DNA of 40,387 nucleotides, taken from contig JAFEEA010000010.1 in the NCBI GenBank assembly GCA_018241335.1, positions 1 to 40,387 on the forward strand, in the 5' to 3' direction. Both the position numbers and the translations under genes were made by a program. The DNA comes from Pseudomonadota bacterium (GTDB lineage Bacteria > Pseudomonadota > Alphaproteobacteria > Caulobacterales > Caulobacteraceae). Below, piece by piece: positions 1 through 7,639 of this stretch. Position 1 is the first letter of the stretch; each line of letters starts with the position of its first letter. The notes beneath the pieces are model-generated. The model did no database searches and was not told the DNA's origin. It saw only the letters and a program-made list of their open reading frames with translations.

Positions 1-81
1 CGGCCGCTCCGCGATCCAGGCCAGGAACTGCAGGGCCAGGGCCCGGTTGGCGAGGTGGTCAAGATCGGCGGCGAGGGTCAT
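1..81 (-). CDS. N-terminus of an unidentified protein, cut by the window edge
   Basis: Reading leftwards from an ATG at 81, 27 codons are open to the window edge (begins MTLAADLDHLANRALALQF). An AGGAG Shine-Dalgarno sits about 7 bases before the ATG, which is why I believe this start. It is divergent from the LysR gene at 175, with a 93-base shared promoter region, the usual arrangement of a LysR regulator and its target. The fragment is too short for me to name a family. Seen: start, ribosome site and open frame. Inferred: that it is the LysR target. Confidence 0.55.
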   Translation of the reverse strand, partial: MTLAADLDHLANRALALQFLAWIAERP

Positions 82-174
82 GGGCCGGCTCCTGGTGAGG
101 CGGGCAAGCTAGTCGCCGCGCCGTCCGCCGTCCAATATATGACCCGCCACGATCCGATATCTCGCAGGTATGGA

Positions 175-1077
175 ATGATCGAGCTGCGCCACCTTCGCTA
201 CCTGGTCGCCGTGGCCGAGGAGGGGCATGTCACCCGCGCCGCCGCCCGGCTCGGCATCCAGCAGCCGCCCCTGACCCGCCAGATCCACGACCTGGAGGCC
301 GCCGTGGGCGCGCCCCTCTTCGACCGCACGCCGCGCGGGGTCCGCCTGACGGAAGCCGGTGAAGCCGTCGTGGAAGCCGCCAGGACCATCCTCGACCAGG
401 CGGCGGCCCTGCCGGACCTCGCCGGCCGCGCGGCGCGGGGGGAGCGGGGCCGGCTCGCCGTCGGCTACACCTCCTCGGCCGCCTTCCATCCCTTCGTGGT
501 GCGCGAGATCCGCGCCTTCGGCCAGGCCTTCCCGGGCGTGCGCCTGGTCCTGGAGGAGGAAAGCACCGCCGAGCTGGTGCGCGACCTCGCCGGAGGGCGC
601 CTGGACGCCGCCTTCCTGCGCGCCCCGCCGGGCGAGGCGGCGGACCTGCGGATCGACCCGCTGCTGGAGGAGCCCATGGCCGCAGCCCTGCCGGCCGGCC
701 ACCCCCTGGCCGCGCGCACCGAGGGCGTCGCGCTAGAGGACCTGGCCGGCGAGACCTTCGTGCTCTATCGGCGCCTGGCCGGGCCCGGGCTCTACGACGC
801 CATCATCGCCGCCTGCCACGCCGCCGGCTTCAGCCCCATGGTCGGACAGGAGGCGCCGCGCATGCCCTCGACCCTCAGCCTGGTGGCCGCGGGCCTGGGG
901 GTCTCGCTGACGCCCGCCTCCATGCGCCGGCTGAACGTCGAGGGCGTCACCCTGGTCCCCCTGACCCGCGCCCACGGCCTGGCCGCGCCCCTGCTGCTCG
1001 CCACCCGGCCCCAGGGCTCGGCCGCCGCCGAGCGGTTCCGGGGCGCCATCCTCGCGGCGGCGCGCCTGGAAACCTGA
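175..1077 (+). CDS. LysR-family transcriptional regulator
   Basis: A 300-residue LysR-type regulator. Residues 1-60 form the winged helix-turn-helix (LRHLRYLVAVAEEGHVTRAAARL, with the typical QPPLTRQI recognition helix and LFDRTPRGVRLTEAG wing); the rest is a periplasmic-binding-protein-like effector domain (YTSSAAFHPFVVREI onward). Family knowledge: such proteins bind T-N11-A operators as tetramers and respond to a small molecule. The N-terminal pattern resembles the BenM/CatR branch, but the ligand cannot be told from sequence. I start at ATG 175, where the canonical MIELRHLRYL begins; the frame is open upstream to 55, but that stretch is unlike LysR proteins and would cover the divergent promoter. 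The probable target is the divergent gene whose start is at 81. Confidence 0.93.
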   Translation: MIELRHLRYLVAVAEEGHVTRAAARLGIQQPPLTRQIHDLEAAVGAPLFDRTPRGVRLTEAGEAVVEAARTILDQAAALPDLAGRAARGERGRLAVGYTSSAAFHPFVVREIRAFGQAFPGVRLVLEEESTAELVRDLAGGRLDAAFLRAPPGEAADLRIDPLLEEPMAAALPAGHPLAARTEGVALEDLAGETFVLYRRLAGPGLYDAIIAACHAAGFSPMVGQEAPRMPSTLSLVAAGLGVSLTPASMRRLNVEGVTLVPLTRAHGLAAPLLLATRPQGSAAAERFRGAILAAARLET

Positions 1078-1152
1078 TCGCCGGTTGCGGGCCGGGCGAA
1101 TGCAGTCACACTGCGCATCGGGACGGATTGGGTCGAAGTCAGGGGAGGGGCG

Positions 1153-1893
1153 ATGCGTCGCGACGACGCGATCCTGGCCGACGCCCTTCGCCTGCACGCG
1201 CGGTGGAAGGCCGGGGACCTGGGGGGCGCCGTGATGCCGGAGGACGCCCGTCCGGCCCTGGACCCGGCGACCGAGGCCCTGGCGCGCTATTTCACCCTGG
1301 GCATGGCCCTCAACTACCAGCGCAGCTCCTACGCCCTCTGGGCGGCCTGCACGGCGGCTTTCGAGGATCCCGCGACGGCCTGGGTGTTCGAGCCGGAGGC
1401 CGTGGCGCGATCCTCGCTCCAGGACCTTCGCCAGGCTCTGGTCCGGCACAGGGTCGCCCCGCAGCCCAACCGCCACCCGGACATCTGGCGGCGCAACGCC
1501 GAGGGCCTGGTTCGCCACACAGGCGGGCGGGTGCGCGGCCTGTTCGAAGCCTGCGACTGGGACATTGGCGCGGTGAAGGCCTGGCTCGCGGCGCGGCGGG
1601 CGGATTTTCCGTATCTGGCCGGGCCCAAGATCTCCAACTACTGGCTCTATGTCCTGTCCGACTACATGGCCTGGCCGATCGTCAACCGCGCCGCCCCGAC
1701 CGTGGCCCCCGACACCCACGTCATCGCCGCCAGCCGGCGCCTGGGTCTGGTCGGGGAGGGCGAGCGCGAGGGGGCGGCCCTCACGGCCAAGGTGGCGGAA
1801 AGCTGGCGCCGCGTCCTGGCCGGCAGCGCGCTGGCGCCCATCGACATGCACACCCCGCTCTGGCTCTGGAGCCGCGGCGGCTTCCCGGCGTGA
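1153..1893 (+). CDS. HhH-GPD-like DNA glycosylase/lyase, uncharacterised subgroup
   Basis: A 246-residue protein that I read as a helix-hairpin-helix base-excision glycosylase. Residues 153-166 (PYLAGPKISNYWL) look like the hairpin with a candidate Schiff-base lysine, K159, and PDTHVIAASRRLGL at 186-199 matches the segment that carries the catalytic Asp (D187) in Nth/MutY/Ogg relatives. The C-terminus (IDMHTPLWLWSRGG) has no four-cysteine iron-sulphur motif, as in Ogg and AGOG-type enzymes. Expected role: removal of a damaged base with possible strand cleavage. A GGGGAGGGGCG Shine-Dalgarno-like run directly precedes the ATG. It ends one base before the convergent GNAT gene. The family call rests on two motifs; the lesion is unknown. 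Confidence 0.6.
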   Translation: MRRDDAILADALRLHARWKAGDLGGAVMPEDARPALDPATEALARYFTLGMALNYQRSSYALWAACTAAFEDPATAWVFEPEAVARSSLQDLRQALVRHRVAPQPNRHPDIWRRNAEGLVRHTGGRVRGLFEACDWDIGAVKAWLAARRADFPYLAGPKISNYWLYVLSDYMAWPIVNRAAPTVAPDTHVIAASRRLGLVGEGEREGAALTAKVAESWRRVLAGSALAPIDMHTPLWLWSRGGFPA

Positions 1894-1894
1894 G

Positions 1895-2356
1895 CTAGAA
1901 GACCATGTCCAGGAACACTTGGTCGCGCAGGGGAATGCCGTCGACCATCAGCCCCTCGGGATAGCCGGTGTGCGGGCCGAAGGCGTCGCGGACGATCCGC
2001 TCCATGCGGAAGCCCTGGCGCTGGTAGAAGCGCAAAGTCCCGATCCCGGCCGCCGCGGTGGAGACGATCAGGCGCCGCGCGCCGCGGTCCCTGCAACGCG
2101 CCGCCGTGGCGGCCACCAGGTCGCGGCCGACGCCCTGGCTCTGGCGCGGCTCCAGGACCGCCAGGCTCTTCAGCTCAAGGGTGTCCGTCTCGGCCGTGGC
2201 GACGATCTGGGCGTGGCCAACGACAACGGCGCCGTCCCGCGCCACCAACACCTCGCCCAGCGGCATGTAGGCGGCCACCGCGCTCGGTGAATCGTCGGCC
2301 AGGGCGAACAGAGGGAGGAGGGCGGCGCGGTCGCCGGTGTAGATTTCGATGTCCAT
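1895..2356 (-). CDS. GNAT family N-acetyltransferase
   Basis: A 153-residue single-domain GNAT protein. The acetyl-CoA pyrophosphate loop is QSQGVGRDLV (motif A, Q-x-x-G-x-G) after the beta-4 strand LELKSLAVLEP, and the following strand has LIVSTAAAG and the LRFYQRQGF motif B. The conserved ending with GYPEGLMVDGIPLRDQ is common to a widespread uncharacterised bacterial GNAT clade. The substrate is unknown, likely a small-molecule amine. I start at ATG 2356 because MDIEIYTGDR begins the first strand; the longer frame to 2503 would overlap the divergent HIT gene. Divergent from the HIT gene with 58 bases between starts. Confidence 0.85.
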   Translation of the reverse strand: MDIEIYTGDRAALLPLFALADDSPSAVAAYMPLGEVLVARDGAVVVGHAQIVATAETDTLELKSLAVLEPRQSQGVGRDLVAATAARCRDRGARRLIVSTAAAGIGTLRFYQRQGFRMERIVRDAFGPHTGYPEGLMVDGIPLRDQVFLDMVF

Positions 2357-2414
2357 GCGCCGCGCCACACGCTCTGATGGGCCCGCAAGCTCGAACCGCA
2401 ACGGGAAGGTGGCG

Positions 2415-2891
2415 ATGCGACACGGACCGGTCAACGCCGAGGCGCCAACCCTGATCCACGAGCGGGTGGCCCAGGCCCGCGCCGGGACCAATCCCCATGT
2501 CATCTGCCGGCTGGCGTCCGGCTGGCTGGTGATCGGCGACGTCCAGCCGTTGCCGGGCTACTGCCTGCTGCTGGCCGACCCGGTGGTGGAGAGTCTTAAC
2601 GCCCTCGATGAGGCCGGGCGCGTCCGCTACAGCCTCGACGTGGCGCGCATCGGCGACGCGCTGCTGGCCGTCACCGGCGCCTGGCGCATCAACTACGAGA
2701 CCTGGGGCAATCTGGAGCCGGCGCTGCACACCCACATCACGCCGCGCTACGCCAGCGAGCCGGCCGTCAAGCGCCGCATGGCGCCGGGCCGCGCCTACAG
2801 CCGGCTCTTCGCCCGCAAGTTCGACCCGCGCCAGGACGGCGATTTCATGCGCCGGATGCGCGAGGCCCTGGTGGGGGATTGGATTGGATGA
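2415..2891 (+). CDS. HIT-domain protein (nucleotidyl hydrolase/transferase type)
   Basis: A 158-residue histidine-triad superfamily protein. The core HIT strand is NYETWGNLEPALHTHITPRY, where the H-x-H-x-x pattern replaces the third His of the classic HxHxHxx, as seen in several bacterial HIT relatives; VIGDVQPLPGYCLLLADP supplies the conserved edge strand of the HIT fold. The family hydrolyses or transfers nucleoside monophosphates (for example Ap4A-type substrates); which one this enzyme uses is not visible. Start chosen at ATG 2415, with a GGGAAGG ribosome site; an in-frame ATG at 2349 would overlap the divergent GNAT start. The next gene on the opposite strand ends 96 bases downstream. 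Confidence 0.8.
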   Translation: MRHGPVNAEAPTLIHERVAQARAGTNPHVICRLASGWLVIGDVQPLPGYCLLLADPVVESLNALDEAGRVRYSLDVARIGDALLAVTGAWRINYETWGNLEPALHTHITPRYASEPAVKRRMAPGRAYSRLFARKFDPRQDGDFMRRMREALVGDWIG

Positions 2892-2987
2892 GGCTTCATC
2901 AGGCCCCGTCCAGCCGGATCATTATTGCGCCTAAGGAAGATTATCGGAAATAATAGGTAGGCCCAAAGTCGACGCCAACGCCGACGT

Positions 2988-3695
2988 TCAGGCTCCCGTG
3001 GCCCACACGGTCAGCGGCCCCAGCGTCTGGAAGCCCGCCGCCAGCGCTTCCTCCAGCGCTTCGCCGTGCTCGTAGCCGACCAGGCCCTTGTCCGGGAACA
3101 TCGCCTGGGCGATCGCCGCCGCCTCGGCCTGGCCGCCGAAGACGTTGCTGATCCCGACCACGCTGTCGGTCGGCGCCAGGACGCAGCCGGCCGCGATCGT
3201 CTCGCCGCGCCAGCCGGCCATGATCCCCACGCCCGGGTTGCCCAGGATCGCCGGCGCGAACACGCCCGCATCGTCCGGGTCGCCGCCGCTCCAGGCGTCC
3301 ACCCAGACGGCCAGGTCCTCGGCGGTCTCCACCAGCCGCCAGTCCAGCGCCGGCCTCGGCGTCTCGTTCTGGACCGGCCGGTGCAGCCACTCAGCCTCGA
3401 ACAGGCGCCCATAGCCGTGGGCGGTCAGGTCCAAGCGATTGAAGCTGTCCTTCACCGCCGAGCCGCCCGGCGGACCCTCGACGGCCAGGCGCGCCAGCCA
3501 TTCGGTCTGGGCGGCGACGTCGGCGGCCGGATCGATGGTCACAGCGCTGGGATAGTACTTCGGCGGCGCGCCCCGGCACATGGCCATCCCCAGGCCCCGC
3601 TGGGGCTCCAGGCCGTGGGCCTGCCACATGGCCAGGCACCAGGCGGCGTTGTTAACCACGGCGAGGCGCAGGATCGGAGACACCGGCTGGGTCAT
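2988..3695 (-). CDS. GNAT-fold-like protein of unknown function
   Basis: A 235-residue protein that I cannot assign to a named family. Its C-terminal half (GVGIMAGWRGETIAAGCVL, then VVGISNVFGG and a final alpha/beta segment) reads like a GNAT fold with an incomplete acetyl-CoA loop. Its ATG overlaps the stop of the PurN-like gene by four bases (ATGA), so translation is probably coupled, and it is the last gene of the long minus-strand run. A functional link with the formyltransferase is inferred only from coupling. No signal peptide or membrane segment is seen. Confidence 0.7.
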   Translation of the reverse strand: MTQPVSPILRLAVVNNAAWCLAMWQAHGLEPQRGLGMAMCRGAPPKYYPSAVTIDPAADVAAQTEWLARLAVEGPPGGSAVKDSFNRLDLTAHGYGRLFEAEWLHRPVQNETPRPALDWRLVETAEDLAVWVDAWSGGDPDDAGVFAPAILGNPGVGIMAGWRGETIAAGCVLAPTDSVVGISNVFGGQAEAAAIAQAMFPDKGLVGYEHGEALEEALAAGFQTLGPLTVWATGA

Positions 3696-4285
3696 GCGGC
3701 GGGCAGCTTCAGCTCGCCCGAGGCGATGCGCCTCAAGGTGTCGATGAAGAGGCCCGGCTCGGCGGCCATCACCCGCGCCTCGATGTCGGCGGCGGTGTCG
3801 CCGGCGTTCACTGGCACCCGGGCCTGGGCCACCGACGGGCCATGGTCGTATTCGTCGTCGACCAGATGCACGGTGGCGCCGGTCTCGGCCACGCCGGCCG
3901 CCAGGACGGCCTCGTGGACGCGGCGGCCATACATCCCCTGCCCGCCGAAGTCCGGCAGCAGGGCCGGATGGACATTGAGGATGCGGTGGCGATAGGCCGC
4001 CAGGGTTCGTGGTCCCAGCTTGCGCAGATAGCCCGACAGCACCACCAGATCGGCCCGCGCGGCCGCCAGGGCCTCGGCCAGGGCGGCGTCGGCGCCATCG
4101 GGGTCCTTTATCGTCGGAATACAGCGGGTTGTGACGCCATTCTCAGCCGCGAACGCCAGCGCGGGGCTGTCCTTGCGGTTGCTCACCACCAGCACCGGCT
4201 GGGCGGCCAGGCGCCCGTCCCGGCAGGCGGCCACGATGGCGCGCATGCTGGAGCCGTTGTTGGTCGCGAGGAAGGCCAGGCGCAT
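3692..4285 (-). CDS. PurN-like phosphoribosylglycinamide formyltransferase
   Basis: A 197-residue formyltransferase of the PurN family, which transfers the formyl group of 10-formyl-THF to GAR in purine synthesis. The catalytic Asn-His pair is in ILNVHPALLP and the catalytic Asp in VDDEYDHGP, followed by the conserved VAQARVPV strand. Two regions deviate from textbook PurN: the phosphate loop reads TNNGSS instead of SGNGSN, and FGGQGMYG replaces the usual YPGLHTH-type loop. The latter variant is common in a distinct PurN-like branch. Its start overlaps the stop of the upstream hydrolase by one base (TGATG). No purM is adjacent, unlike the frequent purMN pair, so this may be a paralogue acting on another amine. 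I therefore give no gene symbol. Confidence 0.75.
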   Translation of the reverse strand: MRLAFLATNNGSSMRAIVAACRDGRLAAQPVLVVSNRKDSPALAFAAENGVTTRCIPTIKDPDGADAALAEALAAARADLVVLSGYLRKLGPRTLAAYRHRILNVHPALLPDFGGQGMYGRRVHEAVLAAGVAETGATVHLVDDEYDHGPSVAQARVPVNAGDTAADIEARVMAAEPGLFIDTLRRIASGELKLPAA

Positions 4286-5130
4286 CAGGCGTCGCCGCCG
4301 ATGGGCACGCGGATGGTCATGCCGTCATAGGCGGGCTCGACCCCCGGCGGCAGGCGGGCCGACAGCTCTTCGAAGTCGAGGTCGATGTGCATGTTGGTCA
4401 GGATCGCCCGCCTGGGTTTGACGCGCTCGATCCAGGCCAGGGCCTTGTCCACGTGCGCGTGCGTCGGATGCGGCGTGTAGCGCAGGGCGTCGACAATCCA
4501 AAGGTCCAAGCCCTGCAACGCCTCGAACGACTCCTCCGGCAGGTCGACCACGTCGCTGGAATAGGCGACGCCGCCATGGCGATAGCCGCCGAAGCGGTAG
4601 CCCAGCGAGCGCACGCCGCCGTGGTCCTGGTCGAAGGTCACCACCGAAATCTCGCCGCTGGGGCCCGCGATGCGCCAGGCGACGCCGTGTGGCTGGGTGG
4701 CGTGGATGTCGGCGATGGCCGGGTACATGCCCTCACCCTCGAAGATGTAGCCGAACCGCCGCAGCATGGTGGCGCGCGTGGCGTCGTCCATCCAGCAGTC
4801 GATCCGCCGCCGCTGGTGCAGGGCGAAGGCGCGGATGTCGTCGATGCCGTGGCTCTGGTCGGCGTGGTCGTGGGTCAGCAGCAGGGCGTCCAGGCGCCTG
4901 GCCTTGGCGGCGGCTGTTTGCTGGCGGAACTCCGGCGAGGCGTCGACCACCAGGGTGGTCTCGTCCCCCTCCCCGCCCGGATCGGCGTTCGGGCGGCGCA
5001 CCAGCAGGGAGCAGCGGGTGCGCCAGTTGCGCCGGTCCTCGGGGTCGCAGACGCCGAAATTGCCGTCGGCCCGCGGCACCCCGCCGGACGAGCCGCAGCC
5101 CAGGACGACGATCTCCAGTTCGCCGCTCAC
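4285..5130 (-). CDS. Metallo-beta-lactamase fold hydrolase, PhnP-like
   Basis: A 281-residue cytosolic metallo-hydrolase. It opens with VVLGCGSSGGVPR, typical of PhnP/RNase Z-type beta-lactamase folds, and carries the dinuclear zinc motif THDHADQSHG, the bridging Asp in YSSDVVDLP and a C-terminal His in TNMHIDLDF. PhnP members are cyclic phosphodiesterases, but this orthologue next to tatD occurs widely in alphaproteobacteria without an assigned substrate. Both ends overlap neighbours: ATGA with tatD upstream and TGATG with the PurN-like gene downstream. A few residues around 52-57 form an acidic/glycine insert (GGEGDE). Function beyond phosphodiesterase-like hydrolysis is not inferable. Confidence 0.88.
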   Translation of the reverse strand: MSGELEIVVLGCGSSGGVPRADGNFGVCDPEDRRNWRTRCSLLVRRPNADPGGEGDETTLVVDASPEFRQQTAAAKARRLDALLLTHDHADQSHGIDDIRAFALHQRRRIDCWMDDATRATMLRRFGYIFEGEGMYPAIADIHATQPHGVAWRIAGPSGEISVVTFDQDHGGVRSLGYRFGGYRHGGVAYSSDVVDLPEESFEALQGLDLWIVDALRYTPHPTHAHVDKALAWIERVKPRRAILTNMHIDLDFEELSARLPPGVEPAYDGMTIRVPIGGDA

Positions 5131-5936
5131 GCCGCCACCTTGCCGGACTTGGAGCCTTTGGGCGCGGGAATGCGATCGAAGAGGGCGAGGAAGGCCGCCT
5201 CGGTCCGCGCCTCGGTCTCGGCCAGGCTCCAGCCGCGAATCTCGGCCAGCTTGGCCAGGATGTGCGGCAGGTAGGCCGGCTCGTTGCGCCGCCCGCGCAT
5301 GGGCACGGGGGCCAGGTACGGGCAGTCGGTCTCCAGGATGATGCGGTCGGCCGGCATGTCGGCGATCACGGCGCGCACGTCCTCGGCGGCCTTGAACGTG
5401 GCGATGCCTGAGACCGAGAACCAGGCGCCGAGCGCCGCCGCCCGCCGGGCCAGGTCCGCGCCGGAGGTGTAGCAGTGCATCAGGATCTTGAACGCGCCCC
5501 GGGCGTGCTCCTCTTCCAGGATGTCGCCCATCACCTCATCCGCCTCGCGGGTGTGGACCACCAGGGGCAGGCCGGTGCGCCGGGCGGCCTGGACGTGGGC
5601 GCGGAAGACGGCGGCCTGAACGTCGCGGGGCGACAGGTCATAGTGGAAGTCGAGGCCCGTCTCGCCGATGCCGACCACCCGCGGCCGCGCTGCCAGGTCG
5701 CACAAGATATCGGCGGTAAGCGACGGGTTTTCCTTGGCTTCGTGCGGGTGTGTTCCGACCGTGCACCAGATGTCGGCGTGGGCCATGGCGATGGCGTGCA
5801 CCGCCTCGAAGGACGAGACCTTGTCGCAGATGGTGATCATCATGCCGATGCCCGCCGAGCGGGCGCGCGCGATCACCTCCGCCTGGTCCTCGGCGAACTG
5901 GGGCGCGTGCAGGTTCACGTGGCTGTCGATCAGCAT
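5127..5936 (-). CDS. tatD: TatD family metal-dependent DNase
   Basis: A 269-residue TIM-barrel hydrolase of the TatD family (3'-5' exonuclease, DNA repair and turnover). Metal ligands visible: Glu in GIGETGLDFHYD, His in VVHTREAD, His in LMHCYTSG and Asp in ETDCPYLAP. The first motif is DSHVNLH: the second His of the usual HxH is Asn, similar to the VNL of E. coli TatD itself. The C-terminus has a short basic tail (PKGSKSGK). It lies 18 bases downstream of holB. In many alphaproteobacteria metG sits between these two genes; here it does not. The end overlaps the next gene by ATGA. Confidence 0.92.
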   Translation of the reverse strand: MLIDSHVNLHAPQFAEDQAEVIARARSAGIGMMITICDKVSSFEAVHAIAMAHADIWCTVGTHPHEAKENPSLTADILCDLAARPRVVGIGETGLDFHYDLSPRDVQAAVFRAHVQAARRTGLPLVVHTREADEVMGDILEEEHARGAFKILMHCYTSGADLARRAAALGAWFSVSGIATFKAAEDVRAVIADMPADRIILETDCPYLAPVPMRGRRNEPAYLPHILAKLAEIRGWSLAETEARTEAAFLALFDRIPAPKGSKSGKVAA

Positions 5937-5954
5937 GGCGGCGGGTCGGTCGGC

Positions 5955-6956
5955 TTAGGCGATGGCGCGCAGGCGCGCCAGGGCGGTGAAGAAGCTGTCC
6001 GCCCGGTCCAGGTTCAGGGCCTCGGCCTCGCGCGGGATGCGCACCAGCATCTCGTGGGCTTCGGCCCAGCGGTCAAGGGCATGGGCGCCGTGATCGGCGG
6101 CCAGGGCCTGCCCTGCGGCCATTTCATGCACCTGGTCGGCCAGGCGGTCGAACAACATCTCGAAGCGGGCCGCGCCCTCGGCGCCGCGAAACTTCTCGGC
6201 GATCAGCAGGGCCGCCGAGTCGTTGACCCGCGGCAGGTCGCGCAGCAGTTCCCGCGCCTGGTCGTCGACGTCCAGCACCCCGGCCTCGGCCAGCCGCCAG
6301 GCCCGCGCCGGCGCCCCGCGCGCCATGGAGAGCAGGCGCTCGGCGTCATGCTCGCCCACGCCGGCGTGGGCCATCAGCCAGTGCCGGGCCGCGTCCCTGG
6401 GCGGCGTCTCGAAACGCAGCCGCCGGCAGCGCGAGCGGATGGTGGCCAGGAGGCCGCCGGGCGAATGGGTGACCAGCAGCAGCACCCCGCGCGGCGGCGG
6501 CTCCTCCAGGGTCTTCAGCACCGCGTTGGCGGCGTTGACGTTGAGGTCGTCGGCGGCGTCGATGATCGCCACGCGATAGGGCGCGGTGGCCGGCGACTTG
6601 GCGAAGAACTCCGGCAGCGCGCGCGCCTCGTCCACCGGGATCGACTTGCGCGGCTTGCCGTCCTCGGCCTCGCGCTGCAGCACCATCAGGTCGGGATGGC
6701 TGCGCGCGGCGACCTGGCGCGAGACCGTATCGTCCGGCGATGCGCCCAGCGGCCCGCGCGACGGGTCCGGCGCCGCCCCCAGCAGCCGGCGCGCGGCGCG
6801 AAAGGCGAAGGTCGCCTTGCCCAGGCCCTCCGGTCCCGCCAGCAGCCAGGCGTGGTGCAGCCGCCCCCGCTCGAGGGCGTGCAGGAAGGCCATCTCGGCG
6901 CCCGTCTGGCCGTCGAGGTCGAAGACGTCCTTGGCGTGGGGGATGGCCTCGCTCAC
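5955..6956 (-). CDS. holB: DNA polymerase III delta' subunit
   Basis: A 333-residue clamp-loader subunit. The AAA+ core has a degenerate P-loop GPEGLGKATF near residue 40, the DDLNVNAANAVLKTLEEPP segment (Walker B region plus the conserved LLKxLEEP) and the sensor-1/Arg-finger type SRCRRLRF. No four-cysteine zinc module is present, unlike E. coli HolB, which is usual in alphaproteobacteria. I choose GTG 6956 because it overlaps the tmk stop as GTGA and gives a protein beginning with the conserved HAKDVFDL; the longer frame to 7034 lies entirely inside tmk. The tmk-holB pairing is highly conserved. The protein works with DnaX and HolA to load the beta clamp. Confidence 0.93.
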   Translation of the reverse strand: MSEAIPHAKDVFDLDGQTGAEMAFLHALERGRLHHAWLLAGPEGLGKATFAFRAARRLLGAAPDPSRGPLGASPDDTVSRQVAARSHPDLMVLQREAEDGKPRKSIPVDEARALPEFFAKSPATAPYRVAIIDAADDLNVNAANAVLKTLEEPPPRGVLLLVTHSPGGLLATIRSRCRRLRFETPPRDAARHWLMAHAGVGEHDAERLLSMARGAPARAWRLAEAGVLDVDDQARELLRDLPRVNDSAALLIAEKFRGAEGAARFEMLFDRLADQVHEMAAGQALAADHGAHALDRWAEAHEMLVRIPREAEALNLDRADSFFTALARLRAIA

Positions 6957-7582
6957 ACCAGGCGCCCGCTGACGGCGGCCCAGACCGCCTCGGCCACGGC
7001 CTCCAGGGGCAAGGCGGCGTCGATCACCGCGCATCGCTGCGGCTCGGCCTCGGCGATGGCGAGGAAGCCGTCGCGCAGGCGGCGGTGGAAGGCCTCGCCC
7101 TTGGCCTCGAAACGGGTCTCCGCGCCGGTGTCGCGGGCCGCCGCGCGGGCCAGGCCGACATCCACGGGCAGGTCCAGGATCAGGGTCAGGTCAGGCCGGG
7201 TGGGGCCCAGGATCTCATGCTCCAGGGTCTCGATCAGGGCCGCCGGCGCGCCGCCGCCGGCGCCCTGGTAGGCGCGGGTTGAATCGGCGAAGCGGTCGCA
7301 GATCACCCAGTCGCCCCGCGCCAGGGCCGGCTCGATCACCCGCTCGATGTGGTCGCGGCGGGCCGCGTACATCAGCAGGGTCTCGGTCAGGGGCGACCAG
7401 CGGTCCGGATCTCCGGTGACCAGCAGGGCGCGGATGGCTTCGGCGCCGGGCGAGCCGCCGGGCTCGCGGGTCCGCACGACGGATCGCCCGGCCGCCGTCA
7501 GCCGCTCTTCCAGCAGGCGGACCTGGCTCGACTTGCCCGCCCCCTCCCCGCCCTCGAATGTGATGAACCGCCCACGCGCCAT
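6953..7582 (-). CDS. tmk: Thymidylate kinase
   Basis: Phosphorylates dTMP to dTDP in the cytosol. The P-loop is FEGGEGAGKSSQ at about residues 8-19, the DRF motif is CDRFADSTRAYQG, and the lid region carries Arg-rich ETRFEAKGEAFHRRLRDGF. The length, 209 residues, is normal. I favour ATG 7582 (MARGRFITFEG), which is the usual N-terminus; GTG 7591 is a possible alternative adding three residues. Neither has a strong Shine-Dalgarno. It overlaps holB by GTGA and lies 57 bases after rlpA, so it is likely part of the same transcript. Confidence 0.94.
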   Translation of the reverse strand: MARGRFITFEGGEGAGKSSQVRLLEERLTAAGRSVVRTREPGGSPGAEAIRALLVTGDPDRWSPLTETLLMYAARRDHIERVIEPALARGDWVICDRFADSTRAYQGAGGGAPAALIETLEHEILGPTRPDLTLILDLPVDVGLARAAARDTGAETRFEAKGEAFHRRLRDGFLAIAEAEPQRCAVIDAALPLEAVAEAVWAAVSGRLV

Positions 7583-7639
7583 TGGCGGCACATTGGATGC
7601 TTTGGACCCTTTGTCCAGACGCGCCGGCGTCGGGTGCGG

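Noticed and set aside
6957..7034. Longer holB start at 7034
   Set aside because: The extra region lies wholly inside tmk in another frame and encodes Arg/Gly-rich shadow sequence. The GTGA overlap start at 6956 fits the family N-terminus.
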